Below are positions 43,875-52,799 of a stretch of DNA of 64,000 bases, in pieces. How positions within the stretch are numbered: the first letter of the stretch is position 1; each line of letters begins with the position of its first letter. Source of the stretch: Myxococcales bacterium UBA1203 (GTDB lineage: Bacteria; Myxococcota; Myxococcia; Myxococcales; UBA5297); contig DBXV01000017.1 of assembly GCA_002309695.1 (NCBI GenBank), forward strand, positions 125,529 to 189,528, read 5' to 3'. Position numbers and translations under genes: made by a program. Below the pieces are notes generated by a model that worked only from the letters and a program-made list of their open reading frames with translations, was not told where the DNA came from and did not search any database.

Positions 43875-45587
43875 TCATTTCCATTCCACGGGCACATCCA
43901 TGGGCGCTGTGCCCGAGGCAATGAACAGCGAGCTGTTGGCGCCCTCGGACCAGCGGACACTGCCGTCAGGGGCACGGATAACCAGCTTGAATTCGTAGGC
44001 GCTGGAGACGGGCAGCTTCGCGGTCAGACGCCCTTTTTTGTCCAGGGGGCCCAGCCCGTTTTCCGGCTTCCAGACGCCCAGCTCGAGGCCGCTGCCGACG
44101 ATGAACGCCTGTTCGCCGGCCTTGAGCTTGAGCCCCCTGGCCTGGAAGTTCACCGGACGCTTCAGGCGCCCTTCCCGCCACTGTGCCAGAGCTCTGCTGT
44201 GGAACACGGCCAGTCCCTCGTCGGAAGGCGGCTTGGCGATGACCACCGTCGTGGTCCCCGGCGCGGCGCGCAGCCCTTCAAAGACATCAATCGGCTCGCC
44301 GGTCAGCGCGTCGGTGAAAGTGGAATCGGCAAAGTCGGCGGGGAGCTCAAACAGCTCCGACTCGGTTCCCCGGTTCACGGCAATGAAGGCCGCCTCGCCG
44401 GACACCACGCGGGCATAGAGCAGGGCATTGTCCCGGACGTCGATGATGGCCGGCACGCCCGACTTGAGGGAGGGGTGACTTTCGCGAAGGGCCAGAAGCC
44501 TGCCGATATGTTCCCTCAGCGGCTGCTTGTCGAAGCGCATGTCCGCCCGGTTTTCCGGCTCCTTGGCCCCCTCCAGCGCGGCCTCCGTGCCGTAGTTGAT
44601 GACGGGGAAGCCGCGGGACGTGAGCTGGAAGGTCAGCGCCTGCCGGATGCTCTCCATGTCGCCTTTGCAGTCAGAAGCGATGCGGGGCAGGTCGTGGTTG
44701 TCCAGAATCGTGGCCAGGAACTCGGGCCGGTCGTAGGTCCTGTCAGACGAGAAGACACTGGCCAGCTTGGCCGGTGCCTGTTTGCGGCAATAGACGTCCA
44801 CGAGGGCGAAATAGAGCGGGAAATCGAACATCGAGTTGAACATCCCGTTCCGCATGGTGGCCGAGATTTGCCGGTGGTCCCCGTCCAGCACCTCGCCCAG
44901 AAGAATGAAGCCGGAAGGCGCCGCGTCGAGAATCGCCTGATTGTAGCGGACCCAGAAGCTGTCATCGATGTGCTTCACGGCATCCAGCCTGAATCCGTCC
45001 GGCTTGAGCGTGTCCAGCCAGGCCAGCGAGGTCTTGAGCAGAAAGTCGTAAACCTCGGGGTTGCTCTGATCCAGGTCGGGCAGCCCGTGAACGTCGTGGG
45101 TGGTCAGCTCCTGTGTGTCGTTCCAGTTGTTGAGGGCGCCGTTGTGATGGAACCAGTTGGGATGCTGGGCGATTTTGGGGGAGTCCATGGCCACGTGGTT
45201 GAGCACGATGTCCAGAATCAGCTTCATCCCCCGGGAGTGAAGCGCGTCCGAGAGCCGGACCAGCGCCGCCGTGTCGCCGAAGCGGGGCTCCACCTGATCG
45301 AAGTCCTCAACCCAGTAGCCGTGAAAGGCGCCGTTGCCGAAGAACTTCTCGGTGCGCATGCGGAAGATGGGCGAGAGCCACACAGTCTTCACGCCCATGG
45401 CTTTGAGGTCGTCCAGATGGTCGATGACGCCCTGAATGTCGCCGCCGTGAAAGCCCGCCGGATCCGATTTGTCCGCGTCCGCGTCATTGGTGGTGTCGCC
45501 GTTGGCGAAGCGGTCCACCATGATGAAATAAATAGCCCCAAGGTCGCCGTCGCTGACGTGCGCGGCAGCCTTGGGGCCGGCGTTCAC
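43875..45587 (-). CDS. GH13 alpha-amylase-family enzyme with C-terminal CBM20
   Basis: 570 residues. The GH13 barrel opens AIYFIMVDRFANGDTTND and holds the four conserved regions: LDIVLNHVA, GFRLDAVKH (nucleophile Asp), LLGEVLDGD (acid/base Glu) and LDNHD (third Asp). A C-terminal domain precedes a CBM20 starch-binding module (about 470-570: VGSGLELGVWKPENGLGPL, YEFKLVIRAPDGSVRWSEG). It probably hydrolyses or transfers on starch, glycogen or maltodextrins. The start is GTG 45587 with no signal peptide in frame, unlike the other amylases here, so it may be cytoplasmic; the enzyme domain begins almost at once, so a lost or miscalled leader is possible. Confidence 0.88.
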   Translation of the reverse strand: MNAGPKAAAHVSDGDLGAIYFIMVDRFANGDTTNDADADKSDPAGFHGGDIQGVIDHLDDLKAMGVKTVWLSPIFRMRTEKFFGNGAFHGYWVEDFDQVEPRFGDTAALVRLSDALHSRGMKLILDIVLNHVAMDSPKIAQHPNWFHHNGALNNWNDTQELTTHDVHGLPDLDQSNPEVYDFLLKTSLAWLDTLKPDGFRLDAVKHIDDSFWVRYNQAILDAAPSGFILLGEVLDGDHRQISATMRNGMFNSMFDFPLYFALVDVYCRKQAPAKLASVFSSDRTYDRPEFLATILDNHDLPRIASDCKGDMESIRQALTFQLTSRGFPVINYGTEAALEGAKEPENRADMRFDKQPLREHIGRLLALRESHPSLKSGVPAIIDVRDNALLYARVVSGEAAFIAVNRGTESELFELPADFADSTFTDALTGEPIDVFEGLRAAPGTTTVVIAKPPSDEGLAVFHSRALAQWREGRLKRPVNFQARGLKLKAGEQAFIVGSGLELGVWKPENGLGPLDKKGRLTAKLPVSSAYEFKLVIRAPDGSVRWSEGANSSLFIASGTAPMDVPVEWK

Positions 45588-45616
45588 TGAATAAGGAGAG
45601 ACCTGAGGCGCCTCAC

Positions 45617-46219
45617 TCAGTTTTTTTTTTCGGCGCTGTCCGCAGCGCTGAGGAATTCGTCGAGAAGGGCGCCTGCTCGGCGGGCCAGGTCCTCGGCGAT
45701 GGAAGCGACCGTCTGGGCCTCCTTTTCATGCTCAAAGTCCATGAAGGTGGAGAGCTCGCTTTCGGCGCTCATGGGCTCAGCGGCACCGTCCTTGGCGGCC
45801 ACGCTGAGCTTCAGGCTGACGGTCCAGCGATAGCGCCCGGAGAGCTGGGCAAAATAGACGGCCTTGGTCTCCACCAGCAGCGTGTAGGGAGCCTCGCTGT
45901 TGGTCAGGCGCGCCAGGCGCTTTTTGCTGTCGCGGACGGGCACGAAGACCTGCGCGTAGGTCTGGAAGGGGATCTCGAAGGGCTCCAGATTTCGCTCGCC
46001 AAGAACCTTGGCCACTTCTTTTTTCAGACTGTCGGGAACCTCGCCCACCAGTCCCTGATGGTCGTCGTCCATGACGTAGGCCACGGCAATCGGCGTCTTC
46101 TGGGGCAGCCGGACGATGTCATGCGCCTTCACACAGCCCGACGCCGCGAAGGCCAGTGCCAGAAGGATGATGACTGCCAGATGGGGCAGGGCATTCGGAC
46201 GATGCGCTTTCAGAACCAT
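45617..46219 (-). CDS. Small lipoprotein of the alpha-glucan operon
   Basis: 200 residues. A signal peptide with hydrophobic core AVIILLALAFA ends in the lipobox AASGC (Cys29). The mature part (about 170 residues) has alternating strands and helices and a Lys/Glu-rich C-terminal helix. No catalytic motif is recognised. Its start lies within the 3' end of the porin gene (10-base overlap), and it precedes the CBM20 enzyme by 29 bases. The context suggests an outer-membrane-linked accessory protein of glucan uptake. Confidence 0.78.
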   Translation of the reverse strand: MVLKAHRPNALPHLAVIILLALAFAASGCVKAHDIVRLPQKTPIAVAYVMDDDHQGLVGEVPDSLKKEVAKVLGERNLEPFEIPFQTYAQVFVPVRDSKKRLARLTNSEAPYTLLVETKAVYFAQLSGRYRWTVSLKLSVAAKDGAAEPMSAESELSTFMDFEHEKEAQTVASIAEDLARRAGALLDEFLSAADSAEKKN

Positions 46220-47733
46220 GCTTCGGCCTCGATGGCGATCACCGAGTGCCAGTGGCTCTCGGTGCCGGAAAAGATGTTGTACTGGTCAAGACTGTCGGAG
46301 AAGGCATTGCCGTAGGCCTGGTTCTGGCTGGAATACTGGAGGCCGTACATCAGGCGCAGAGAGGGCCGGTTGAAGATGCCGCGTCCATTGGGGTTGAGGA
46401 CGATGCCCGCCTTGAGCTGCCAGGTGTTGCGGACGTCGCTGTCGCCGTTTTCGAGGCCGCGCGTGTCCGCCAGACCATGGGTATTGGCGAACACCGAATC
46501 GAAGTGCTGGCGGTAGAGATTGCCGTTCAGGGACTTCTCCCGGGCGAGGCTCGTCTCGGCGAGGATATGGACCACCTTCGTCACATAGGCCTGCAGCCGG
46601 AGCACCGTGGACATGTACATGCGGTTGTTGTCGTTGGGCGCGATCTCGTTGTCGCTGTCTGTGTGGTAGCCGAAGAGCAGCGACCACGTCGCGTCCAGCC
46701 ACCCGGGAACCAGCGTCAGCTGCATCTCATTGCCGAAGTTCAGCTGATGGCGCTCGTCGGTCAGCTCCTTGATGTACACGGTGTACTGGGTGCCGTTGTA
46801 GTTCTCTGTGTAGAAGTTCTGCGGATGGCTCCGCAGGTAGTTGATGAAGAAGTTGTTCCACTTGAGAGCGCCCAGATTGCCGAATCCCAGGTAGCCGATG
46901 ATTTTGTACGAGGAGGACGAGGTGGCCTGGGGCAGATTGTCCTGCATGAAGTCCATGCCGGGATGGGTGTCGAACCAGTGGCTGACGACCTCGCGGCGGA
47001 CGTAGTCCTCGTAGTTCACGCCGGGCGTGGCGTAGGGCGCGTTCTTGTTGCCCTTGATTTCGGGCTCGTAGCGGAACTGGCCGCCCACGCCGATTTCCAC
47101 GTGGCCGCCCAGCTTCAGCTTGAAGGTGCCGCCCATGGACAGAATCGTGGAGTAGTCACTCTTGCGCGTGGCAAAGCCGGCGTCGCCGATTCCCAGAAGC
47201 ACCTCGAAGCGATCGGCGTTGTAGCGGGCGGAAAGACCCACCGTGTCGTCGAAGATGGACGCCGGCCACATGTCGTAGAGTCCCAGGTCGCCGAAGCGCT
47301 TCTCCAGGGTGCCAATCTGGAAGACCAGGTTCTGAGCGAAGATGTTGCCCGCCTCGATGTAGAGCTCGGTCAGGGCAAAGACGCCCAGAGAGCCCATGTT
47401 TACGTCGGTATTCTTGAAGGAGCCGCCCTCAATTTTGGTGATGACAGTGGCGTAGGGGTCGCTCTTCACGGCGTTCTGAACCAGGTCCAGCTTGAGGGCC
47501 AGCGTCCCCCAGGGGTCCTCGTTCATCAGACGGCCGTACAAATTCCAGTAGCCCAGCTTGCCGTTGCCGCCCTGAAAGTCGGGGCGGGTCATGATGCGGA
47601 AGTAGCCGCCGGCACTGAACCGGTCTCTGTTGGCTTCGGCACTGGCGCTTCCGGGAATCAGCGCGGCCAGGAGGAGCAGAAGCCCGGCGAGGCGCGCCAC
47701 GAATGAAATGCTGCTGCCTGCGTTCCGTTTCAT
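46210..47733 (-). CDS. LamB-like (maltoporin-type) outer-membrane porin
   Basis: 507 residues with a signal peptide cut near SASAEA (about residue 33). The mature protein is rich in alternating aromatic strands and ends in EAEAWF, a C-terminal Phe typical of barrel insertion. The C-terminal part (RPSLRLMYGLQYSSQNQAYG, then HWHSVIAIEAEAWF) resembles maltoporin ends, and the length is suitable for an 18-strand barrel. It likely passes maltodextrins released by the lipoprotein amylases. Assignment rests on pattern and context. It overlaps the isoamylase stop by one base (TGATG) and so is coupled to it. Confidence 0.75.
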   Translation of the reverse strand: MKRNAGSSISFVARLAGLLLLLAALIPGSASAEANRDRFSAGGYFRIMTRPDFQGGNGKLGYWNLYGRLMNEDPWGTLALKLDLVQNAVKSDPYATVITKIEGGSFKNTDVNMGSLGVFALTELYIEAGNIFAQNLVFQIGTLEKRFGDLGLYDMWPASIFDDTVGLSARYNADRFEVLLGIGDAGFATRKSDYSTILSMGGTFKLKLGGHVEIGVGGQFRYEPEIKGNKNAPYATPGVNYEDYVRREVVSHWFDTHPGMDFMQDNLPQATSSSSYKIIGYLGFGNLGALKWNNFFINYLRSHPQNFYTENYNGTQYTVYIKELTDERHQLNFGNEMQLTLVPGWLDATWSLLFGYHTDSDNEIAPNDNNRMYMSTVLRLQAYVTKVVHILAETSLAREKSLNGNLYRQHFDSVFANTHGLADTRGLENGDSDVRNTWQLKAGIVLNPNGRGIFNRPSLRLMYGLQYSSQNQAYGNAFSDSLDQYNIFSGTESHWHSVIAIEAEAWF

Positions 47734-50273
47734 CAGCGGCCCTCCAGAATGACGATGGATTTGCCCTGCACGCCGTAGACGCTCCCGATGGCTTCAGGTG
47801 CATCCAGCTCGGCATTGCCCGAAAGGTTCAGGCTGCGGTTGCTGCTGTTCAGATAGCCCTCGGTGTCGAAGTAGATCTGAGTGTCCACGAGCCGCACCCA
47901 GTTGCCGCCCAGAGTGTATTCTGCCTCGTCGTTGCCCATGTTGATGAGCACGGCGAGCTTTCGGCCGTTGCCGCCGTCGGGATAGAGCATGCCGATGGTC
48001 TGTCCGTCCCAGTTGGCGGAGCCATTCGTGCCGTCGGTGCCAATCCAGGTGAAGGCTCTGGAGCCCTCATCGTAGGTGGAAGGCATGAGCGCGGGATGCT
48101 CCTTGCGCAGCCGGACGACCTTCTTCACGAAGTCGAACATGCGGTTCTTCTCGCTGCGCGCCTCCCACGCGCCCCAGTCGTGCCAGCTGTAGGGGTTGTC
48201 CGCCTCGGGCGTGTAGGTGTTGTTGTTGCCCAGCTGGGTGCGCATCCATTCGTCGCCGCCGTAAATGAGCGGCGTGCCGTGGGCGGTCATCATGGCGGTG
48301 AAGAAATTCCGCATCATCTGCCGCTTCTTGCCCTCGTCGCCCCAGTCCCTGGATCTGTTGTTCGATTCGCCCGAGTTCTTGGACTCGTTGCAGTAAACGC
48401 TCTCGGGCGAGGTGCAGCAGACGGGGTTGAGCGGGCCGCAGCCGTTGACCTTCTCGTTGTAGGTCACCAGGTCGTACATGGTCATGCCGTCATGCACGGT
48501 GATGAAGTTGATGGAGTGGAAGGGGCGCCGGTCGTCGCCGCTCTCGCCGAAGATGGCCGCGGAGCCGGTCATGGCGCCGCCGCCGTCGATGGTGTTGTAA
48601 TAGGTCTTGTGGTTGAGGCAGGTGGTGCCCTGTGCCCAGGCGTCGCTGGCGCTGAAGTCGTTGACGAAGGCGCGCCACCAGTCGCGGAAGGTGCCGTTCC
48701 ACTCGCTCCAGCCGTAGCCGTTGGCGAGGGCGCCGTTGCCCGCAGCGTCTTTCGTCGCCTTCGTGAACCTGCCGATGCCGTAGAAGCCCGCGCCCCAGGG
48801 CTCCGCGATGATGCGCGTGTTGTTGCGCTGGAGGACCGGGTCATTGGCGATTTCTTCGACCATCGTGTTGCGGTCGCTGTAGTCCGCGCCGCGGCCGACG
48901 GTGTCGTCGTTCAGGCCCAGGGCGGGGGCCAGGTCGAAGCGGAAGCCGTCCACGTGCAGCTCCTCCACAAAGTAGCGCAGCGAGTCGATGATGAGCCGCT
49001 TCACGGGGGCGTTGTTGCAGCGGAGCGTGTTCCCGACGCCTGTGTGGTTCATATAGACGTGCTTATTGGCGTCGTTCAGGGCGTAGTAGGCCGCATTGTC
49101 CAGACCGCGGTAGGAGAAGAGGCTGGCCGTCTCCTCAGGGTCCAGGTTCCAGGCCGCGCCGTCGGGGGCGTTGATCTTCTCGCGCCACAGACCGCCCTCG
49201 CCAGTGTGGTTGTAAACCACGTCAACAATCACCTCGACGCCCTGCTGGTGCAGCTGATCGACCATCCACTTGAACTCGTCGATGATTTCCTCGCGCTCTT
49301 TCTTCGAGGCGTAGCTGTTCTCCAGCGAGAAGTAGGAGATGTTGTTGTAGCCCCAGTAGCCGGCGTCAGAGGGTTTCTCGGTCGTCGGCAGAAGCTCCAC
49401 GGCATTGATGCCCAGATCCTTGAAGTAGGCCGCCTTTTCGCCAAAGCCGCGGAAGGTGCCCGGATGCAGGACGCCGGAGGAGCTGTTGGCTGTGAAGCCC
49501 TTGGGGTGGACCTCGTACATGATGAGCTGGCTGTCCCCGTGCCCTTCGAGCGTTCCAGCCCGGCGCTTGGTGCGCCATTCATCCTCATGGGCGCTCCATT
49601 CATATTTGCTCTCGACGACGAGGCACTTGCCCGCGGCGCCGTAGGCCAGAGCGGCCCGATTGGGACCGCTGCCCAGATTGCCCTTGCCCCAGTCAAAGTC
49701 GCGGTGGATGGCCTTGCAGTAGGGGTCCAGAAGCAGCTTGTTGGGATTGAAGCGGTTGCCCTGATTGTCCACGTCGGCGTTGAAGCCGTGAATGGAGCCC
49801 GGATACCACTTCTCGTCGTAGTTCCAGTTGGGCCCCCAGGCCACGTAGCCGTAGTGCTGCCCCAGACCGACGCCTTCGACAAATGCGTTCCAGACGTCTG
49901 TTCCCGGCAGGCGGGTCATCTCAAATTCGCGGGTGGCCTTGTCGCTCTCCGGGTTGTCGAAGAGGAGCAGGCGAATTTTGGACGCCCTGTTGGAGAAGAC
50001 GGCGAAGTTGACGCCCCGATGATTGCCGTCGCTGTCCTTGAGCAGCGTGGGCCCCATGAAATCCATGTTCTGGATGGCGGCTTGAGTGATGACCACGCTG
50101 TCGCTGGGAGAGCCCAGATTGTAGAGGGCAGGGGGAAGCGCGGCCACCAGTCCGTCGGGCGGCAGGACGGAATAGTTGTAGAGCCTCGGCTGGCCGTCGT
50201 CGGGGCTGCACCCCAAAGCGCCGGTCAGGGCCAGTGCCGCGAAAAAAGCGGCGAACTTGCTGTGTCTAGGCAT
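47733..50273 (-). CDS. Lipoprotein isoamylase/debranching enzyme (GH13)
   Basis: 846 residues from ATG 50273. Lipobox GALGC (Cys22). A CBM48-like beta domain (about 65-220: RGVNFAVFSNRASKIRLLLFD) precedes the GH13 barrel. Conserved regions: VDVVYNHTGEGG, GFRFDLAPALG (nucleophile Asp), IIAEPWGAG (acid/base Glu) and ITVHDGMTMYDLVTYNEK (third Asp); ALMPSTYDEGSRAF lies past the barrel. These match glycogen debranching enzymes/isoamylases of the GlgX/isoamylase type, here surface- or periplasm-anchored. It cleaves alpha-1,6 branches. It lies downstream of the lipoprotein amylase, separated by a terminator-like hairpin. Confidence 0.92.
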   Translation of the reverse strand: MPRHSKFAAFFAALALTGALGCSPDDGQPRLYNYSVLPPDGLVAALPPALYNLGSPSDSVVITQAAIQNMDFMGPTLLKDSDGNHRGVNFAVFSNRASKIRLLLFDNPESDKATREFEMTRLPGTDVWNAFVEGVGLGQHYGYVAWGPNWNYDEKWYPGSIHGFNADVDNQGNRFNPNKLLLDPYCKAIHRDFDWGKGNLGSGPNRAALAYGAAGKCLVVESKYEWSAHEDEWRTKRRAGTLEGHGDSQLIMYEVHPKGFTANSSSGVLHPGTFRGFGEKAAYFKDLGINAVELLPTTEKPSDAGYWGYNNISYFSLENSYASKKEREEIIDEFKWMVDQLHQQGVEVIVDVVYNHTGEGGLWREKINAPDGAAWNLDPEETASLFSYRGLDNAAYYALNDANKHVYMNHTGVGNTLRCNNAPVKRLIIDSLRYFVEELHVDGFRFDLAPALGLNDDTVGRGADYSDRNTMVEEIANDPVLQRNNTRIIAEPWGAGFYGIGRFTKATKDAAGNGALANGYGWSEWNGTFRDWWRAFVNDFSASDAWAQGTTCLNHKTYYNTIDGGGAMTGSAAIFGESGDDRRPFHSINFITVHDGMTMYDLVTYNEKVNGCGPLNPVCCTSPESVYCNESKNSGESNNRSRDWGDEGKKRQMMRNFFTAMMTAHGTPLIYGGDEWMRTQLGNNNTYTPEADNPYSWHDWGAWEARSEKNRMFDFVKKVVRLRKEHPALMPSTYDEGSRAFTWIGTDGTNGSANWDGQTIGMLYPDGGNGRKLAVLINMGNDEAEYTLGGNWVRLVDTQIYFDTEGYLNSSNRSLNLSGNAELDAPEAIGSVYGVQGKSIVILEGR

Positions 50274-50354
50274 GTCGGGAGTCCTCGAAAGAGGGAGAGG
50301 AAATGAAGTCGTAGCGGGAAATGGATGCAAAGAGAGGGAAGGGGGATGGCCATC

Positions 50355-50389
50355 AAAAAGAGGGCGTCCCGCATGACCGGAACGCCCTC
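50355..50389 (-). terminator. Terminator or attenuator between amylase and isoamylase genes
   Basis: GAGGGCGT (50360-50367) pairs with AACGCCCTC (50381-50389) and five T follow on the minus strand. It would reduce or end transcription between the two genes, so the isoamylase group needs read-through or its own promoter in 50274-50354. Confidence 0.7.
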
Positions 50390-50408
50390 GCTGCGCTGTG
50401 CAGCCGCC

Positions 50409-52673
50409 TTACTTGAGCCCGAGAATGACCGCGCCCCGGGCAGGAACATCGACGGTAATGGCGCTGTCGTGGATCTGATACTCGGTGCCGCTCAGGTAGT
50501 CCTTCACTGTGCCGCTGGTCCAACCCAGATCGGAGAGCTTGAGGCTGTCTGCGTCGCGCGAGTGAAGCTCGACGTTCGTCCAGGTGTTTTCCGTCAGGTT
50601 CATCACGACCAGCGCGTTGTGCCTGGGGTCATTTTGCGGGTCCCAGCGGACGTAAGCCCAGAGGTTGCCGTGGCCTTCGCCCCACTGCTCCTGATTGACC
50701 CACATGGTCTCGAATCGGCCGCCTTTGAAGCCGCGCAGAGTGCTCCGGGCCTGTCCCAGACGGCGCATCCGCTCCAGCTGATTCTTCTGCTGCCCGGAAA
50801 GCTGCGCCTCGGTCTTCATAAAGTGGCGGTTGTCGGGGTCGCTCCCGCCCTCTTCGCCGTATTCATCGCCGTAGTAGATGAGCGGAACGCCCGGCGTCGT
50901 CATCAGATGGACCATGGCCATCCACACACGGTCATAGGCCAGCTGATTGGTTGACTGGCGCGGCAGGTACTCCGCACCCCAGGTGGCGCCCGTGTAGCCG
51001 ACGTTGTCGGGGTCGGAGCGCGAGATGACGCGGGCAACGTCGTGGCTGCCGATGAACGTGACCATCATCGCGTCGCCGAAGCTGTTGATGGAATCCCACG
51101 TGGAGCGGTTCACGTCGGAGAGCCCCTGGCCGTCATTCAGAAATGCGCTGCTCGCGCCGTCGAAGTAGCGGCGGAAATCAAACTGGCCGTCCAGCTGACC
51201 GTTGCCGATGTACTTGTTCAGATTGCCCACGTCGCCGTCGTAGGTCTCGCCGAACATGAAGAAGTCGGTGCCCGCCGTCTCGAAGCGATTGCGCATCCGG
51301 GTGCCGAGCATGCCCATGACGTTGTCTTCCATGTGCTTCACGGCATCGACGCGCAGACCGTCCAAGTCGAACTCTTCCACCCACCACTCGACATCGGAGA
51401 GGAACTGATTGGCCGTCTCCGGCTTGGTCCAGTTAATGTCGGGCATGTAGCTCGTGAACATGCAGCCGATGGGGTCGGACCAGTTGATTTCCTTGCAGAT
51501 GGCGCTGGTGCGGAACCAGTCGGGATGGCTGGTCATGTATTCGTGGTCCTCGTGGACGTGATTCAGCACCGTGTCCATGATGATGCGGATGCCTTTGGCG
51601 TGCGCCGCCTGGACCATTTCACGGAGCGCCTCTGCACCGCCGAAGCGCGGCTCCACCTCGCGGGCGCGAATCGGCCAGTAGCCGTGGTAGCCCGACACAT
51701 GCGCCGTGAAGGAATCGGTGATGTAGTCGTCGTAGGCTTTGTTCGGCTGCATCTGCCACGGCGTAATCCACAGCGACTTCACGCCCAGCTTGTCGAAGTA
51801 GCCCTCGTTGATGGCCTGGGTGATGCCGTTCAGGTCTCCGCCCTGGAAATTGGCGGGCGTCTCGCTGCCCTGGACGGGCTGGTCGTTGGAGGGGTCGCCG
51901 TTCCGGAAGCGGTCCGTCAGCACCATGTAAAGCGCGCCGTCGTAGAAGCTGAAATCTTCCTCCTCGACCCAGAAGGGGAGCACGACATCGGCGTGGTGGC
52001 TGCCGTTGGCCGCTTCAACCTTCACCGTGTATTTGCCATCCGCCAGCCCCTTGAGATGGATGGAAATGGACTGGTTGTCGGCGCCCAGAGAAATTTCCGA
52101 GGGCTCCAGACTGCGGATGGCGCCGCTCGACGATGTCCTCAGAGACGCGCTGGCCTTGAGGCCGCTGATGTCACCCTTGCTGCTCACCTGAATGGCTGCC
52201 TCGAAGATGCCGCCGTCTGCCGTCCGCTCCTTGCGGATGCTCGCCGCATCCACCGCCAAGGAGATGCTGGCCGGAACGACCGTGCCGTCGCAGAAAACGT
52301 CGGCCTTCGAGTAGGACTGGCCCTCATCCACCATCGTGTCCACGCCGGGGTCCAGCGTCTTCACGCCGTCCACGAGGAAGAAATAGCCCCATTCGCCGGC
52401 AGGAACGTTCAGCTCGATGGAATAGGTCCCCGTGGCATCGGGACCATTCAGCTTGTGCGCTGACCGGTCGTAATTGTTCCAGCCGCCGGCCACGAAGACG
52501 CTGTTGACGCTGGTGTCAGGCCGATAGGCGAACGAGATGGGACAGGTGTCGTCGTCATCGCCTCCGCCGCCTCCGCCACCCCCACCGCAGGCTGTCAGTG
52601 CCGCAGAAGCGGCAAGGGCGCACAGGAAAGGCAGAAAAGGGTTCCGTCCGAGGCGGCAGGTTCGATTTGTCAT
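50409..52673 (-). CDS. Lipoprotein alpha-amylase (GH13)
   Basis: 754 residues. The signal peptide ends in LTACGGG (Cys29), followed by nine Gly and four Asp as an anchor spacer. A CBM48/E-set-like domain (about 45-130, VFVAGGWNNYDRSAHKLNG) and a beta domain (about 140-245) precede the GH13 barrel. Conserved regions: MDTVLNHVHEDHE, DGLRVDAVKHME (nucleophile Asp), MFGETYDGD (acid/base Glu) and FIGSHDVAR (third Asp). A C-terminal beta domain closes the protein. It should cut starch or glycogen at the cell surface. First gene of the locus. The start ATG 52673 has AAAGG upstream. Confidence 0.92.
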   Translation of the reverse strand: MTNRTCRLGRNPFLPFLCALAASAALTACGGGGGGGGGDDDDTCPISFAYRPDTSVNSVFVAGGWNNYDRSAHKLNGPDATGTYSIELNVPAGEWGYFFLVDGVKTLDPGVDTMVDEGQSYSKADVFCDGTVVPASISLAVDAASIRKERTADGGIFEAAIQVSSKGDISGLKASASLRTSSSGAIRSLEPSEISLGADNQSISIHLKGLADGKYTVKVEAANGSHHADVVLPFWVEEEDFSFYDGALYMVLTDRFRNGDPSNDQPVQGSETPANFQGGDLNGITQAINEGYFDKLGVKSLWITPWQMQPNKAYDDYITDSFTAHVSGYHGYWPIRAREVEPRFGGAEALREMVQAAHAKGIRIIMDTVLNHVHEDHEYMTSHPDWFRTSAICKEINWSDPIGCMFTSYMPDINWTKPETANQFLSDVEWWVEEFDLDGLRVDAVKHMEDNVMGMLGTRMRNRFETAGTDFFMFGETYDGDVGNLNKYIGNGQLDGQFDFRRYFDGASSAFLNDGQGLSDVNRSTWDSINSFGDAMMVTFIGSHDVARVISRSDPDNVGYTGATWGAEYLPRQSTNQLAYDRVWMAMVHLMTTPGVPLIYYGDEYGEEGGSDPDNRHFMKTEAQLSGQQKNQLERMRRLGQARSTLRGFKGGRFETMWVNQEQWGEGHGNLWAYVRWDPQNDPRHNALVVMNLTENTWTNVELHSRDADSLKLSDLGWTSGTVKDYLSGTEYQIHDSAITVDVPARGAVILGLK

Positions 52674-52799
52674 GTCGGTTGCCTTTCGGCGCGCATCCTC
52701 CGGACATCGCTGAAAGGACGCGGAGGGGGCGTGCGGCAGAGTTTGGAAAACAGCTCAGAGAAGGACGATGCGGCCCGCGGGCCCGCCGGGGCAGACAGG

